From contig NC_067203.1 in assembly GCF_026262505.1 (NCBI RefSeq), positions 2,542,001 to 2,606,000 on the forward strand: a DNA stretch of 64,000 nucleotides, read 5' to 3'. This document shows, piece after piece, positions 32,778 to 42,455 of this stretch. Source of the stretch: Trichomonas vaginalis G3. Taxonomy: Eukaryota > Parabasalia > Trichomonadida > Trichomonadidae. The stretch's first letter is position 1. Every line of letters starts with the position of its first letter. The notes beneath the pieces are model-generated. The model was not told where the DNA came from. It made no database searches and was given only the letters and a program-made list of their open reading frames with translations. The position numbers were made by a program, and so were the translations under genes.

Positions 32778-33117
32778 AATAAACTATGAAATTTTGGCAC
32801 TTTTATGATTTTGACCTAACGACAAGCTCAAATCAATTGAAAAACAATATAGCAATAACGAATAACTATATTTTTTCAATCTTAGATGAACTTTTTTTGT
32901 TTAATTTTTAACTTCAACCACTTGATTTTAATAATAAAACCATTATGCCTATTGTAGGAAGATCTCAAAGACATCGTAAAATCAGACATTGTGGATCATA
33001 CATTTCAAATTAATTTAAATGATCAGAAATCAATGAATGAAACTTGAATTTGGAAAAAAAATAGATGTGTGTAAATCATATATATAAGAAAACAATTTAT
33101 CGAAACAAAATTAAAAA

Positions 33118-33597
33118 TTAATCATCTAATTGTGGATCTTCAAGCTTTTGAGACTTGTTTGCTTGTTGTCTTTGTAGTTCATCCATTGCTTCTTTGTATT
33201 CAATAACACATTCGTCAAAAGTTTTATCACCCAAATGAACTGAAGATTTAAGTAATGATCTCCAAAACATCTCTAACTCTGAGACTTTGCCGAATCCTGT
33301 TGATTTTGGTAAATTATCGCATTCGCATTTAATTGCACGAATAGTATTATTCATTTTATAACGACGAAGATAAGCAATGCAGAAACACATTGCCTTTGTC
33401 CATAATGGATTATCCATGTTCTTTACACGTGGCTGAAGAGGTGTTAAAACAGGATTATCATCTACTGTTGCGTATAAACAAGTTTGGTAAATATATCGAG
33501 CTTGAACATCGTTCATTCCACCTTTCTCGAAGAAAAGCTTCAGTGTTTCAGTGTTAAGCATTTCTTGTTGGGCAGATAAATCTTTACTCTGTTGCAT
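33118..33597 (-). CDS. Conserved-looking helical protein, unknown function
   Basis: 159 residues from the ATG at 33597 (an in-frame TTG upstream is not used). Mostly helical: LNTETLKLFFEKGGMNDVQA, then a segment MCFCIAYLRRYKMNNTIRAI that fits loosely to a LisH-type helix pair, and a C-terminal helix (ECVIEYKEAMDELQRQQ) with an acidic end. No membrane segment, no enzyme motif. It is divergently arranged with KRR1, 280 bases away. I do not recognise a family. Confidence 0.65.
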   Translation of the reverse strand: MQQSKDLSAQQEMLNTETLKLFFEKGGMNDVQARYIYQTCLYATVDDNPVLTPLQPRVKNMDNPLWTKAMCFCIAYLRRYKMNNTIRAIKCECDNLPKSTGFGKVSELEMFWRSLLKSSVHLGDKTFDECVIEYKEAMDELQRQQANKSQKLEDPQLDD

Positions 33598-33879
33598 TTT
33601 TGTCAAAAACGTTAAGTTTACATGATATTTTTTATTTTTTCGAAGAAGAATATGATTAATAGATTACACTGCCGATAGAAAATAAAATGTTTCGATTTGA
33701 AATGGGATATCTTAGAATTTTTAATTTGATAATTTTATTTCTTGATGATATAAGAATAATTCTTCCTGAAATCTAATTATTATGAAGAATATAATTTATT
33801 TTTATCATTTTAAGTACATAATAATAATTGCGAGCTTGATTTTGAGATAAAGGCACAAAAAAAATCAAAAATCTCGAAA

Positions 33880-34776
33880 ATGACTGAGGAGATTGATTGG
33901 TCCCGCCCATTCCAAAAAGGCGATATGAAATATAAGCTTTTGGAAGAGTCTTCATTTAAAGTTTTGTTCCCCCACTATCGTGAGAAATATCTTACAGATA
34001 ACTGGAAAAAGATTCAAGATAAAATGGATTCTTACGGCATAAATATTGAAGTAGATTATAAAAATGGCAATATCTCTCTTAAGACAACAGATAAAACATG
34101 GGATCCTGTTGCAATTCTCAACGCAAGAGATGCAATAAAATTAGTTGCCCGTTCTGTTCCAATTGAACAAGCCTTTCGCGTATTTGAAGAAGGTACTGAG
34201 TCTAATATCATCATTATTGGTAAGCATATCCGCAACCAAGAAAGATTTAATAAGCGTCGTCAAAGATTACTTGGTCCTGGTGGCAGCACACTCAAGGCTC
34301 TTGAATTGCTTACACAATGCTACATTCTCGTTCAAGGACATACTGTTTCTATCATTGGAAACATTCGTGGAATTAATGATGCATCAAAAGTCGTAGTTGA
34401 CTGCATGAATAACATCCATCCAGTTTACCACATCAAGAGATTGATGGTCAAGCGTGATTTAATGAAGAATCCTGCCATGGCAAACGAAGATTGGGATAGA
34501 TATCTTCCAAAAGTTGTCAAAGCTACAAAACATACAGAGAAAAAGAAGAAAGTTCACAACGAGAGAAACAGAGGACTTCCTGATTATCCTCAAGACACAG
34601 AAGTTGATAAACAGATCGAAAGTGGTGAATACTTCCTTAAGAAGAAGAATTCCAACAAGAAGAAAGCAAAGAATATCGCAGAAAAGGCTACACAAGAGGC
34701 AAAGGAAGAAGCAAAGATGCCTGCTAAAGAAATCAAAATCAGAACTGTTTCAGAAGCAGCTGCTGAAGAAAAATAA
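33880..34776 (+). CDS. KRR1: KRR1, small-subunit processome KH protein
   Basis: 298 residues. It opens with the family block IDWSRPFQKGDMKYKLLEES and EKYLTDNW, followed by two KH-like modules; the second contains RRQRLLGPGGSTLKALELLT and VSIIGNIRGI. IHPVYHIKRLMVKRDL and NEDWDRYLP complete the KRR1 signature. The C-terminus is Lys-rich as usual. KRR1 acts in the nucleolus in early 18S rRNA processing and 40S assembly. Length is near the family norm (about 300-380), with a shorter tail. The leader is short and A-rich. Confidence 0.95.
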   Translation: MTEEIDWSRPFQKGDMKYKLLEESSFKVLFPHYREKYLTDNWKKIQDKMDSYGINIEVDYKNGNISLKTTDKTWDPVAILNARDAIKLVARSVPIEQAFRVFEEGTESNIIIIGKHIRNQERFNKRRQRLLGPGGSTLKALELLTQCYILVQGHTVSIIGNIRGINDASKVVVDCMNNIHPVYHIKRLMVKRDLMKNPAMANEDWDRYLPKVVKATKHTEKKKKVHNERNRGLPDYPQDTEVDKQIESGEYFLKKKNSNKKKAKNIAEKATQEAKEEAKMPAKEIKIRTVSEAAAEEK

Positions 34777-35152
34777 GTTGTTTATCCGTTATTTGATCCA
34801 ATCAATAAAGTAAATTATAGAATTAATTTTAAAAAAAAAATATAATTTCGAATTTTTTCTTTTAAACGCATTTTCAACACATTCCTAGCATAATCTAGCC
34901 TAAACGTATTGGTTATGTTTTTTTTAGATGATATTTTAAATCCCCTGTTTCAATTCTTATTTCCTATTACAGAATGCATTGATTTGTAGCATCCTTGAAC
35001 TTGTATGCCGTTATATATTGTTTAAACTATAAAATCTCAACTTTGTTATCAAAAAATTTATAAAATCAGGCCATTTTGAATTAAGAAATGATCATTATAT
35101 AAAAATATAAAAATGAAATTCATTTTGGGTAATTGATTTTATTTCTTCATAA
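34777..35152. other. Intergenic stretch, no gene seen
   Basis: AT-rich spacer between two genes in the same direction. Nothing beyond a TTCATAAATG start context at its end. Confidence 0.4.
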
Positions 35153-36850
35153 ATGTTTTTATTCTTTGGATTCATTACTTCCAAGCAGTATAAAACTGAT
35201 GAGGAAATTCGTGTTTATGGCAATAAGATTACTCCATACAACAATCCTTTTGAGTCATATCAGTTTTATTCCATTCCTTTCTGCCAACCAAATACATCAT
35301 CCAAACCAATCCCAACTACATTCGGCGATGCATTTTTAGGAAACAAGTACGTCAAAACAGCAGTAACAATCCGCTTCCGAAATGATCAATTTGACGCTCG
35401 TCAGTGTAAAATGAATATAACGGACGAAAATTTTGCCAAATTCGAACATGCAATTCGTAATCATTACATATTCCAAATATTTGTAGACAAACTTCCTGTT
35501 TGGGGTCAAATTGGAACAACTTCCAAAGATAATTCAACACATCTCTTTACTAAATGGCAATTCAACATAGGATACAACGGTAACCGCGTTACAGAAGCTG
35601 ATGTTACACCATCTGTACCAGTAAATATCACGAGAGACAGGACAAACATAAGTTTTACTTATTCGGTCTCTTGGTTTGAAACATCCGTCGGCAAAAGAGA
35701 TCGTTACAACAAATATGTCCAGAATTCTGTAGGCAATAGTGTTCATTACGCATCTCTTTTCAATATCATAATTATCGTTATATTAATTGTTGGAATCAGC
35801 GTTTGCATTCTCCTTCGTGCATTAGGCAAAGATATATCTATTTACGAATCAAATGCAGTAATGAACCAATACGAGATGGATTTCCGCATAGAAAGAGGCT
35901 GGAAAATGATTCACGCTGATGTTTTCAGGAAACCTCCATTAGAATCACTAATTGCAGCGTTTGTAGGTTTCGGATCACATATGCTCATTACAGGAATTTT
36001 ATTTACGCTTTTCAACTTCTTATTTGGACGTCTTCTTGGAAAATCTATGAAATTGAATCTTCTCTTCATCAGTTTTGCTATTTCTGGATTCTTTAGTGGC
36101 TATTTCAGTGCTGGATTGTATAAAAGATGGGGAGGAAATCACTGGATTTTCCATCTTTTGATGTCAACATTTATTTTCCCAACAGTTTTTGCTGTCAATG
36201 AAACAATATTGTCTGTATTTGCTGCAATTTACGGTTCAACACAGATTTACCGTGTTAAATCTTTAATAATAATTATTTGCAACATATTGTTCTTAGTTTT
36301 ACCTCTTACCTTAGCAGGTGGTATTGTAGGAAGGCATTGGTTTATTGTAGGAAAGACTCCGACCCAAGTTTCCTTAATTCGTAGAAAGATTCCAGATCAA
36401 CCTTTCTATTTGAGCCTTCTTTTCCTCATGGTTGTAATTGGCTTCATCGGATCTATATCTATTTTTGTAGAACTCCCTTATATATTGACTGCTTTCCTTC
36501 AATATAATTTCACATACGCTTGGGGCTTCATGTTTATCGTTGTTATATTGTTGTTTATTGTTATCAGCTGCTGCTCTATTATTTCTACGTATTTGAGGCT
36601 TGCAAATGAAAATTACGAATGGCAGTGGCCTTCTTTCCTCGCTCCATTCGCAACTGGTGTTTATTGCTTCTTCTACTGCATATACTACATGAAGAAGAAG
36701 ACAATGATGAGTGGAGTCATCCAAATCTTGTTCTTCATTTCATATTCAGTAGATTTTAGCCTTGCTGTTGGCTTTGTATGCGGATTTGTAGGTTTTGCCT
36801 CATCAGCAATATTTGTAAGGATGATGTACACAAATCTCAAGATTGATTAA
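35153..36850 (+). CDS. TM9SF/EMP70 nonaspanin
   Basis: 565 residues. The lumenal N-terminal domain (about 1-200) has the family motifs NPFESYQFYSIPFC and a tail with FTYSVSWFETS. Residue 201 starts the first membrane segment (SLFNIIIIVILIVGISVCIL); the cytosolic loop has GWKMIHADVFRKPP, a hallmark of the family, and eight further membrane segments follow to the end (FVRMMYTNLKID). Nonaspanins sit in Golgi and endosome membranes and help sort or anchor membrane proteins with glycine-rich segments. The protein is shorter at the N-terminus than most homologues and has only a weak signal peptide (MFLFFGFITS), so a start further upstream cannot be excluded, but stops precede it. Confidence 0.95.
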   Translation: MFLFFGFITSKQYKTDEEIRVYGNKITPYNNPFESYQFYSIPFCQPNTSSKPIPTTFGDAFLGNKYVKTAVTIRFRNDQFDARQCKMNITDENFAKFEHAIRNHYIFQIFVDKLPVWGQIGTTSKDNSTHLFTKWQFNIGYNGNRVTEADVTPSVPVNITRDRTNISFTYSVSWFETSVGKRDRYNKYVQNSVGNSVHYASLFNIIIIVILIVGISVCILLRALGKDISIYESNAVMNQYEMDFRIERGWKMIHADVFRKPPLESLIAAFVGFGSHMLITGILFTLFNFLFGRLLGKSMKLNLLFISFAISGFFSGYFSAGLYKRWGGNHWIFHLLMSTFIFPTVFAVNETILSVFAAIYGSTQIYRVKSLIIIICNILFLVLPLTLAGGIVGRHWFIVGKTPTQVSLIRRKIPDQPFYLSLLFLMVVIGFIGSISIFVELPYILTAFLQYNFTYAWGFMFIVVILLFIVISCCSIISTYLRLANENYEWQWPSFLAPFATGVYCFFYCIYYMKKKTMMSGVIQILFFISYSVDFSLAVGFVCGFVGFASSAIFVRMMYTNLKID

Positions 36851-37680
36851 AATAATAAAAATCTGTTTTCTAATAAAAACTATAACAATCGAAATTAACC
36901 ATTTATCTTTTAAATATATGCAAGATCCTTTGTTTATTTTTGATCAAACTATTATGTACTCAAAAATAAATATCTTATTTCTTTCAAAAAATTGCATATG
37001 ATATTGATTGTTGTCATATTTCAAATGCATTAATGTATGTAATGATATTTTGCCTGCTCTTCTGGATATTTCAGCAAATTTCATGGAAATGGAATATACA
37101 GAAAGGATTACTCTTCATTTGGTTACCAATAATAGAAGGAACTGGAAAACGTAGCCTCTTACTCTAAATAGAATATAGAGTAAAAAGGTTTTCGAGGTCG
37201 TATTTTAAAAAATGGATAATTATAGTTTGAGATTGGAAACTGATCTGTCGTAATATAATGAGGCCAAAAGAATACCTTCTATATTCCATCATTATTCAAA
37301 TTAATATTTAAGTTTTCATTTCTTTTCCTTGCCAATTTCAAACAATGAAACGATTTTGAATATAATTTGCTTAAACTCATAGAAGAATACTTAACGCATA
37401 TTATTCTTTTAAAGTTATCATGGATTAAATTAATGTTGAGAACTTGACAACATTTGAGTGCTGAATTTCAATACTTTTGAATTTTATTTGAGTCGAAATC
37501 AAATTGTATATTGTTTAATGTTCTATTGGAAAAATCGAATTAACGATTTTCAGAGAATAACCGAAGAATAAAATAATTGAAATTTCGATTTATTTTAAAA
37601 GGACTCTGTGTTTCAAGTTGTTTCTTAAATATAAATAATTTTTATTTCTCTGAAAATACTTTTCTAATAAAAAAAATAAA
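36851..37680. other. Intergenic stretch, no gene seen
   Basis: 830 bases of AT-rich sequence without supported frames. The only structure noted is CCTCTTACTCTAAATAG / CTATATAGAGTAAAAAGG-like pairing near 37150-37190. Confidence 0.5.
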
Positions 37681-39711
37681 ATGCAGACAGGAAATTTCGG
37701 GATTGTTGATTATATTAAAGTAGATGAGGTAAATGTTGCAAGCCAATACATCCAAAATAATCCTAATTTGCTTCAAGAAATGTTTCCTCTTCCAATTACA
37801 GATAGGATTTTAAGTATCTGGAACAAGCCGAATTTATCATTATTACAAATTGCTGCATATTATGGAGCACTCAATTGCTTTAATTTGCTCATGCAATGCA
37901 AGGCATTGTACAAGCCTAATACGAAACCGAACATTATTGCCTGTGCGGCTGCAGGAGGCAACATGAATATTTTAAATACTGTAATAAATTGGGAGTCTGA
38001 TATTTCGGATGCGTTATTTACAGCTATCGCATTCAAGAGAAATGAAATCTTTTGCATGTTACAGAGTTCAAGTGGAACCCCTCCAACGAAGACGACAAAT
38101 AACGATCAAACCTTTTTCCATATTGCTGCAGCTTATAATAACGTTCAAATTTTCCAGTATTTACTAAATTTAGGCGTTAACGTCAATCAAGCTAACACAA
38201 ATGGCTCTACTCCATTGCATTTAGCCATTATTCATCACAATGAAGCTGCTATTAATACACTTCTAACAATTCCTGGTATAGAAGTAAATAGATACTCAAA
38301 CAAACATGGATATCCAATCCACTTATGCATTTCCGAGAACTTTGCTGGACCATTCAGATCTTTAGTCCAGCGACAAGACATAGATCTTAACGTTGGAGAT
38401 CATTTAGGTCAGAGACCTCTTTCTTTGGCCATTAGAGACAAAAGGATCGAATTTGTACAGGTCATGATTGCTAATCCAACAATTCAACCCGATTTTCCTG
38501 ACTGTCATGGTCAAACTTCGTTGATGATGGCAATCCACCAAGATTCAATAGAAATCTTCTCAATGATCCTCATGTTACAGAAAGGAAATATTAACCAGAC
38601 AGATGAGAAGATGAGAACTGCATTACATCACATTGTTGACCTTGGAAAAAGAGATTATCTTCTAAAAATCCTCCAATACCCTATAAACGTGAACGCTAGA
38701 GATTCTAGTGGTCAAACACCATTGATGATTGCCGCAAATAAGAATAACGTAGAAATTTTCTCAATTCTTTTATCACATCCACATATTAACGTTAATTTGC
38801 AGGATTACTTGCTCAATACCGCTCTGCATTATATAGTTGAGAAGAAGAGCGAACAAATGCTTAACGAAATTACAAGGAGAAACGATTTAGACTGGAATTT
38901 ACAGAATAAGAGCGGAGATACAGCATTTCACATGGCAGTTCAGAAGAACTTCGAAAAAGGAATTAATATAATGTTATTCTCAAAGAAGATCAATCCAGAT
39001 GCCAGGAATTACAAAGGAGTTTCAATTGCAATGTTATTAGCACAAAATCAAAACTCAGAGTTTCTCAAAGCATTCTTCCAAATGTATAAAGTCGATGTAA
39101 CAATACCAGACTTCGCAGGAGATAATCTTTACCATTATGCTGCCAAAATTAATGAAAATCTGAAAGTTTTAGACTCGTTTGGGCTTCCTATTAATCCAAC
39201 GAGTATTAACAATCAAGGTAAATCACCGTCCGTTATTGCAAACAAGGAAGGCAAACAAATTCTTGAATTTGCGACAAATAATTATTATCGCAACTACGCT
39301 CCTCATATGTTGGCCAATCCAATGCAACAACAATTACCTCCGTCACCACCTTTACCTCTTCCGAACGCTCCTCCACCATTTATTCCAGGGCAAACTCCGA
39401 ATTCTTCTCCAGCCTACATTCCGCCTCCGCAAATGCTCCCACCGCAGTTACTTACATCACCTGTTGCAAACAATGGCAACAATTTCCAGCCACAGTCCCA
39501 GCGTGGTTTCGTAAATCCTTATTCTTTGCCAATACAGCAGAATTACCAGCCTAACTTTAGTTCTCAAGGTGCTGGATTTAATAATGGATATCCAAACCAG
39601 AGCCAAGTTCCTTATGGAGTTCCAAATTCGCAAAATGTCCAATTCCAACAAGGAAATCAATTCCAAACTTCACCACCAAAAGCAGCATTTATACCACCTC
39701 AATACATGTAA
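37681..39711 (+). CDS. Ankyrin-repeat protein with proline/glutamine-rich tail
   Basis: 676 residues. The N-terminal part (45-500) holds about a dozen ankyrin repeats, several diverged; clear ones are NGSTPLHLAIIHHNEAAINT, GQTSLMMAIHQDSIEIFSMI, GQTPLMIAANKNNVEIFSIL and GDTAFHMAVQKNFEKGINIM. From about 545 the chain is rich in P, Q and N (PPSPPLPLPNAPPPFIPGQ), likely disordered. Repeats are not near-identical, unlike 10849-12129, so this is an older gene. No N-terminal trichomonad ankyrin-family domain is present. Probable adaptor or scaffold. Confidence 0.88.
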   Translation: MQTGNFGIVDYIKVDEVNVASQYIQNNPNLLQEMFPLPITDRILSIWNKPNLSLLQIAAYYGALNCFNLLMQCKALYKPNTKPNIIACAAAGGNMNILNTVINWESDISDALFTAIAFKRNEIFCMLQSSSGTPPTKTTNNDQTFFHIAAAYNNVQIFQYLLNLGVNVNQANTNGSTPLHLAIIHHNEAAINTLLTIPGIEVNRYSNKHGYPIHLCISENFAGPFRSLVQRQDIDLNVGDHLGQRPLSLAIRDKRIEFVQVMIANPTIQPDFPDCHGQTSLMMAIHQDSIEIFSMILMLQKGNINQTDEKMRTALHHIVDLGKRDYLLKILQYPINVNARDSSGQTPLMIAANKNNVEIFSILLSHPHINVNLQDYLLNTALHYIVEKKSEQMLNEITRRNDLDWNLQNKSGDTAFHMAVQKNFEKGINIMLFSKKINPDARNYKGVSIAMLLAQNQNSEFLKAFFQMYKVDVTIPDFAGDNLYHYAAKINENLKVLDSFGLPINPTSINNQGKSPSVIANKEGKQILEFATNNYYRNYAPHMLANPMQQQLPPSPPLPLPNAPPPFIPGQTPNSSPAYIPPPQMLPPQLLTSPVANNGNNFQPQSQRGFVNPYSLPIQQNYQPNFSSQGAGFNNGYPNQSQVPYGVPNSQNVQFQQGNQFQTSPPKAAFIPPQYM

Positions 39712-39988
39712 AATCATATTACCAACTTCTTTTAATATTATAATTTTTTTTAATACCCAATATATTCAATTATTTTCAGTCAATTCAATATAGAACACAA
39801 CACCCACACTTTTACAATATGAATCTACAATTAGCAACCTATATTTATATTTTTTATAACTTAATTTTGATAGTTTTCGTTCAGAAATTTAATCAACTTT
39901 TAAAATCCAGCGCTCATAGAGATTGGTTAGATAATAAAAATTAACATAATAGATTTACAATATAAAAGAAAAAATAAAATACAAATAA

Positions 39989-42013
39989 TTAATCATATCT
40001 TGTTATAATGAAAGGAGCAGGATCAACTGGTTCATGAGTTGGCTCATCTTCTATTGGTGCTTGAGCAAATGGGCAACCTGAAATCTTCTTTGATGCCTTT
40101 AAATCTTCCTGTTGATGAGCAATAATGCTATAATCTCTAGATAAGTTTTGTTTTTCCATCATCAAAGTTTGATTTTGCTCTGACAAGTATTGAATCTTCT
40201 TCTGCAATCTCTTAATTTGTTCTTGTTTTTCAGCAAGCATCTGAACGAACACTTGTTGAGGTTGTCCAGCAGCATTTAATTGATCTTTCATTGTATTACA
40301 TTCATCTGTCTTTTGTGCTAATTTCTGTTTTGTATCATTAAGTTCATTTGTGAGTTCAGTTTGTTGTTTCTGAAGGGTCATGACACGTTTAGACAATTGT
40401 ATTGATTGCTTAACGCGTCTATTTGCATCTGATGGAACATTAATTGCAGAAGCTCCCTGCATATCAAGATTTTCAATTGCAGTGTCCAATTCTCCTTCAA
40501 GTTTCTCATACATATTGACTTTTTCAGTAAGATTTGCAATTTTTTCTTCTGTAACTTTTTGATCAGCCTCTTTAGCAACTAATTCTTGTTTGATAATATC
40601 GAACTTAGCAGCAAAAGCATCTCTTTCATCTGTAGTATCTTCAAGCTGTGCTTTAAGTTCTTCATTTCTCAACTTGATCGATTCAAGTTCATATGTTTTG
40701 ACTCTTAAATCTGATTGAACACGAGTTAATTCTGCTTCATGAGCTAATTGTAGAGTTTGATATTCAGCTTGAACGGAGCTTCTCTGCTCTTCACTCTTTC
40801 TTAAATCAAGTCTAAGCTTCTTTATCTCATCCATTGCATTGTTGTAATTTTTCTCCCATGTTGATGTTTCTCTTTGTCTTGCTTTTTCAGTGACTTCTCT
40901 AATGAACTCTATATCGCTGCGGCTACGCTCTGCAAGTTTCAAAACTTCTGTTTGTATAACAGATCCTATATCAGTCTTCCTCTGTTCTGATGTGCTGAAT
41001 GTTCTATGCATTAATTCATCATTTGATCTTGTCAGGCGTTCGATTTGAGATCTGTAATCAGATATGATCATCTTTTGATCATCATTTGCATGAGAAAGAA
41101 CGTCAATTTGCTTCCTAAGACCTTCAGCTTCATGCTGTGCTGAAATCAATTTCTTTTCTGTTTTAAGCGATTCATTCTGCATTTGATTAAATTGGTCAAT
41201 AGTTGCTTTGAGTCTTGTTATTTCACTCTCAAGTCTTTCTATTTTCTGTGTACTTGCACTGCTTATATCTGAACCAATTGGTTTTGCTGCAACCTGAGAT
41301 CCTGACTTAGATGCAAGCTTTGCTGTAAGAGAACGCACAAGTTCCTGTTGTGTTTCTAATTCTGCCTGTAACTTGATTGCTTCAGATCTTGCTTCATTTC
41401 TCTGAGTATCACTTTCAGAGATTTTACGAGCAAATTCTCTGTCTCGTCTATATAACTGGACAGCAACAAATTGAGGGATTGAAAGGGATGAATCTGGCTG
41501 ATCTTTGAGTTGATTGTATTCTTCGTCAGATAATTTTGATAATTCTGTAAGATTTAAGTATTCACGACTTGCCTTGATCTTTTGTTGAAGGATCTTCTTT
41601 TCATGTTTAAGCTGTTTGATTTGTTCTTGTAGATTTTGAATATCGGGAGATTGTTTTTTGAGAGCTTCAAGTTCATTTGTTTTTTCTTGGTATTGTTGCT
41701 TAAATTTGCTAATTGCTTCATCGTATTTTTGGAATTGCTCTGTGAGTTTTGAGATTGTTCTGTTATATTTTAAGCGCATAGCATCTATTATACTATCTCG
41801 TTGTTTTATTTGTGCTTTGAGTGAATTGTCACCTCGTAATGGTGATAAAAATAATTTAGATTTAACAGAATCAGGTGTTCCCGTTATTTCTGATGATGAA
41901 TAAGCTGATGATATTGCATCACTAATCTCTTGAATGAGAGAGGATGAATAACTGCTCAATCCAAGATTGTTGACAATATTAGAAAAAGAACTTACACTCT
42001 CTGGGCTGTTCAT
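39989..42013 (-). CDS. Long coiled-coil protein
   Basis: 674 residues. The first 60 are Ser-rich; 65-640 are almost all coiled coil with heptads (for example LRLDLRKSEEQRSSVQAEYQ), and the end is PVDPAPFIITRYD. Proteins of this kind are often labelled viral A-type inclusion-like in trichomonad annotation, which reflects coiled-coil composition, not ancestry. Likely cytoskeletal or tethering; no specific family seen. No frame breaks. The gene ends 140 bases before Maverick copy B in the other direction. Confidence 0.85.
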   Translation of the reverse strand: MNSPESVSSFSNIVNNLGLSSYSSSLIQEISDAISSAYSSSEITGTPDSVKSKLFLSPLRGDNSLKAQIKQRDSIIDAMRLKYNRTISKLTEQFQKYDEAISKFKQQYQEKTNELEALKKQSPDIQNLQEQIKQLKHEKKILQQKIKASREYLNLTELSKLSDEEYNQLKDQPDSSLSIPQFVAVQLYRRDREFARKISESDTQRNEARSEAIKLQAELETQQELVRSLTAKLASKSGSQVAAKPIGSDISSASTQKIERLESEITRLKATIDQFNQMQNESLKTEKKLISAQHEAEGLRKQIDVLSHANDDQKMIISDYRSQIERLTRSNDELMHRTFSTSEQRKTDIGSVIQTEVLKLAERSRSDIEFIREVTEKARQRETSTWEKNYNNAMDEIKKLRLDLRKSEEQRSSVQAEYQTLQLAHEAELTRVQSDLRVKTYELESIKLRNEELKAQLEDTTDERDAFAAKFDIIKQELVAKEADQKVTEEKIANLTEKVNMYEKLEGELDTAIENLDMQGASAINVPSDANRRVKQSIQLSKRVMTLQKQQTELTNELNDTKQKLAQKTDECNTMKDQLNAAGQPQQVFVQMLAEKQEQIKRLQKKIQYLSEQNQTLMMEKQNLSRDYSIIAHQQEDLKASKKISGCPFAQAPIEDEPTHEPVDPAPFIITRYD

Positions 42014-42144
42014 TTTGAAGATTTTGAAGAAAAACTTAACGTACAGTTAAAATTTATAAAATCCAATTTTGAGCTAATATATGATCAACTGAGTATAATC
42101 AAATGTTATTTCAAGGAAATGATTTAACGAAATTAAGGCAAGGC

Positions 42145-42212
42145 AGGTGGGGCTTCCAGGCGCGTTGCGCCCTCTAGCCCATAAAAAATTTCTGAGGACG
42201 AGCCAGCCGGTG
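42145..42212 (+). repeat. Left terminal inverted repeat, outer part, with conserved hairpin
   Basis: GGGGCT (42149-42154) pairs over five bases with AGCCC (42176-42180), and GGCGC (42159-42163) pairs with GCGCC (42167-42171) around GTT. CCAGCCGGTGAC at 42201-42212 is repeated inverted at the right end (63961). The hairpin matches that of copy A with paired changes. Confidence 0.8.
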
Positions 42213-42455
42213 ACTTTTTTGTAGAGCACTCAAAATAGTACAACTTTGTCCGGACAAGTAGGGGTCTATCGTCGCTACAGGAAAAGTTACAGGCGTTCCA
42301 AGGAAGTATACTTTGAGAAGCCTTTTCTCCCTTATAGAATGAGATAGGACGGTTATTTTACAAAACTGACAACACTTTGACCGAATAGTTTTTTGTGCTG
42401 AACAAAAAGTGTCATATAAACATCTGTCAAAAACCGCTTTTTAACTTCACTTAAA

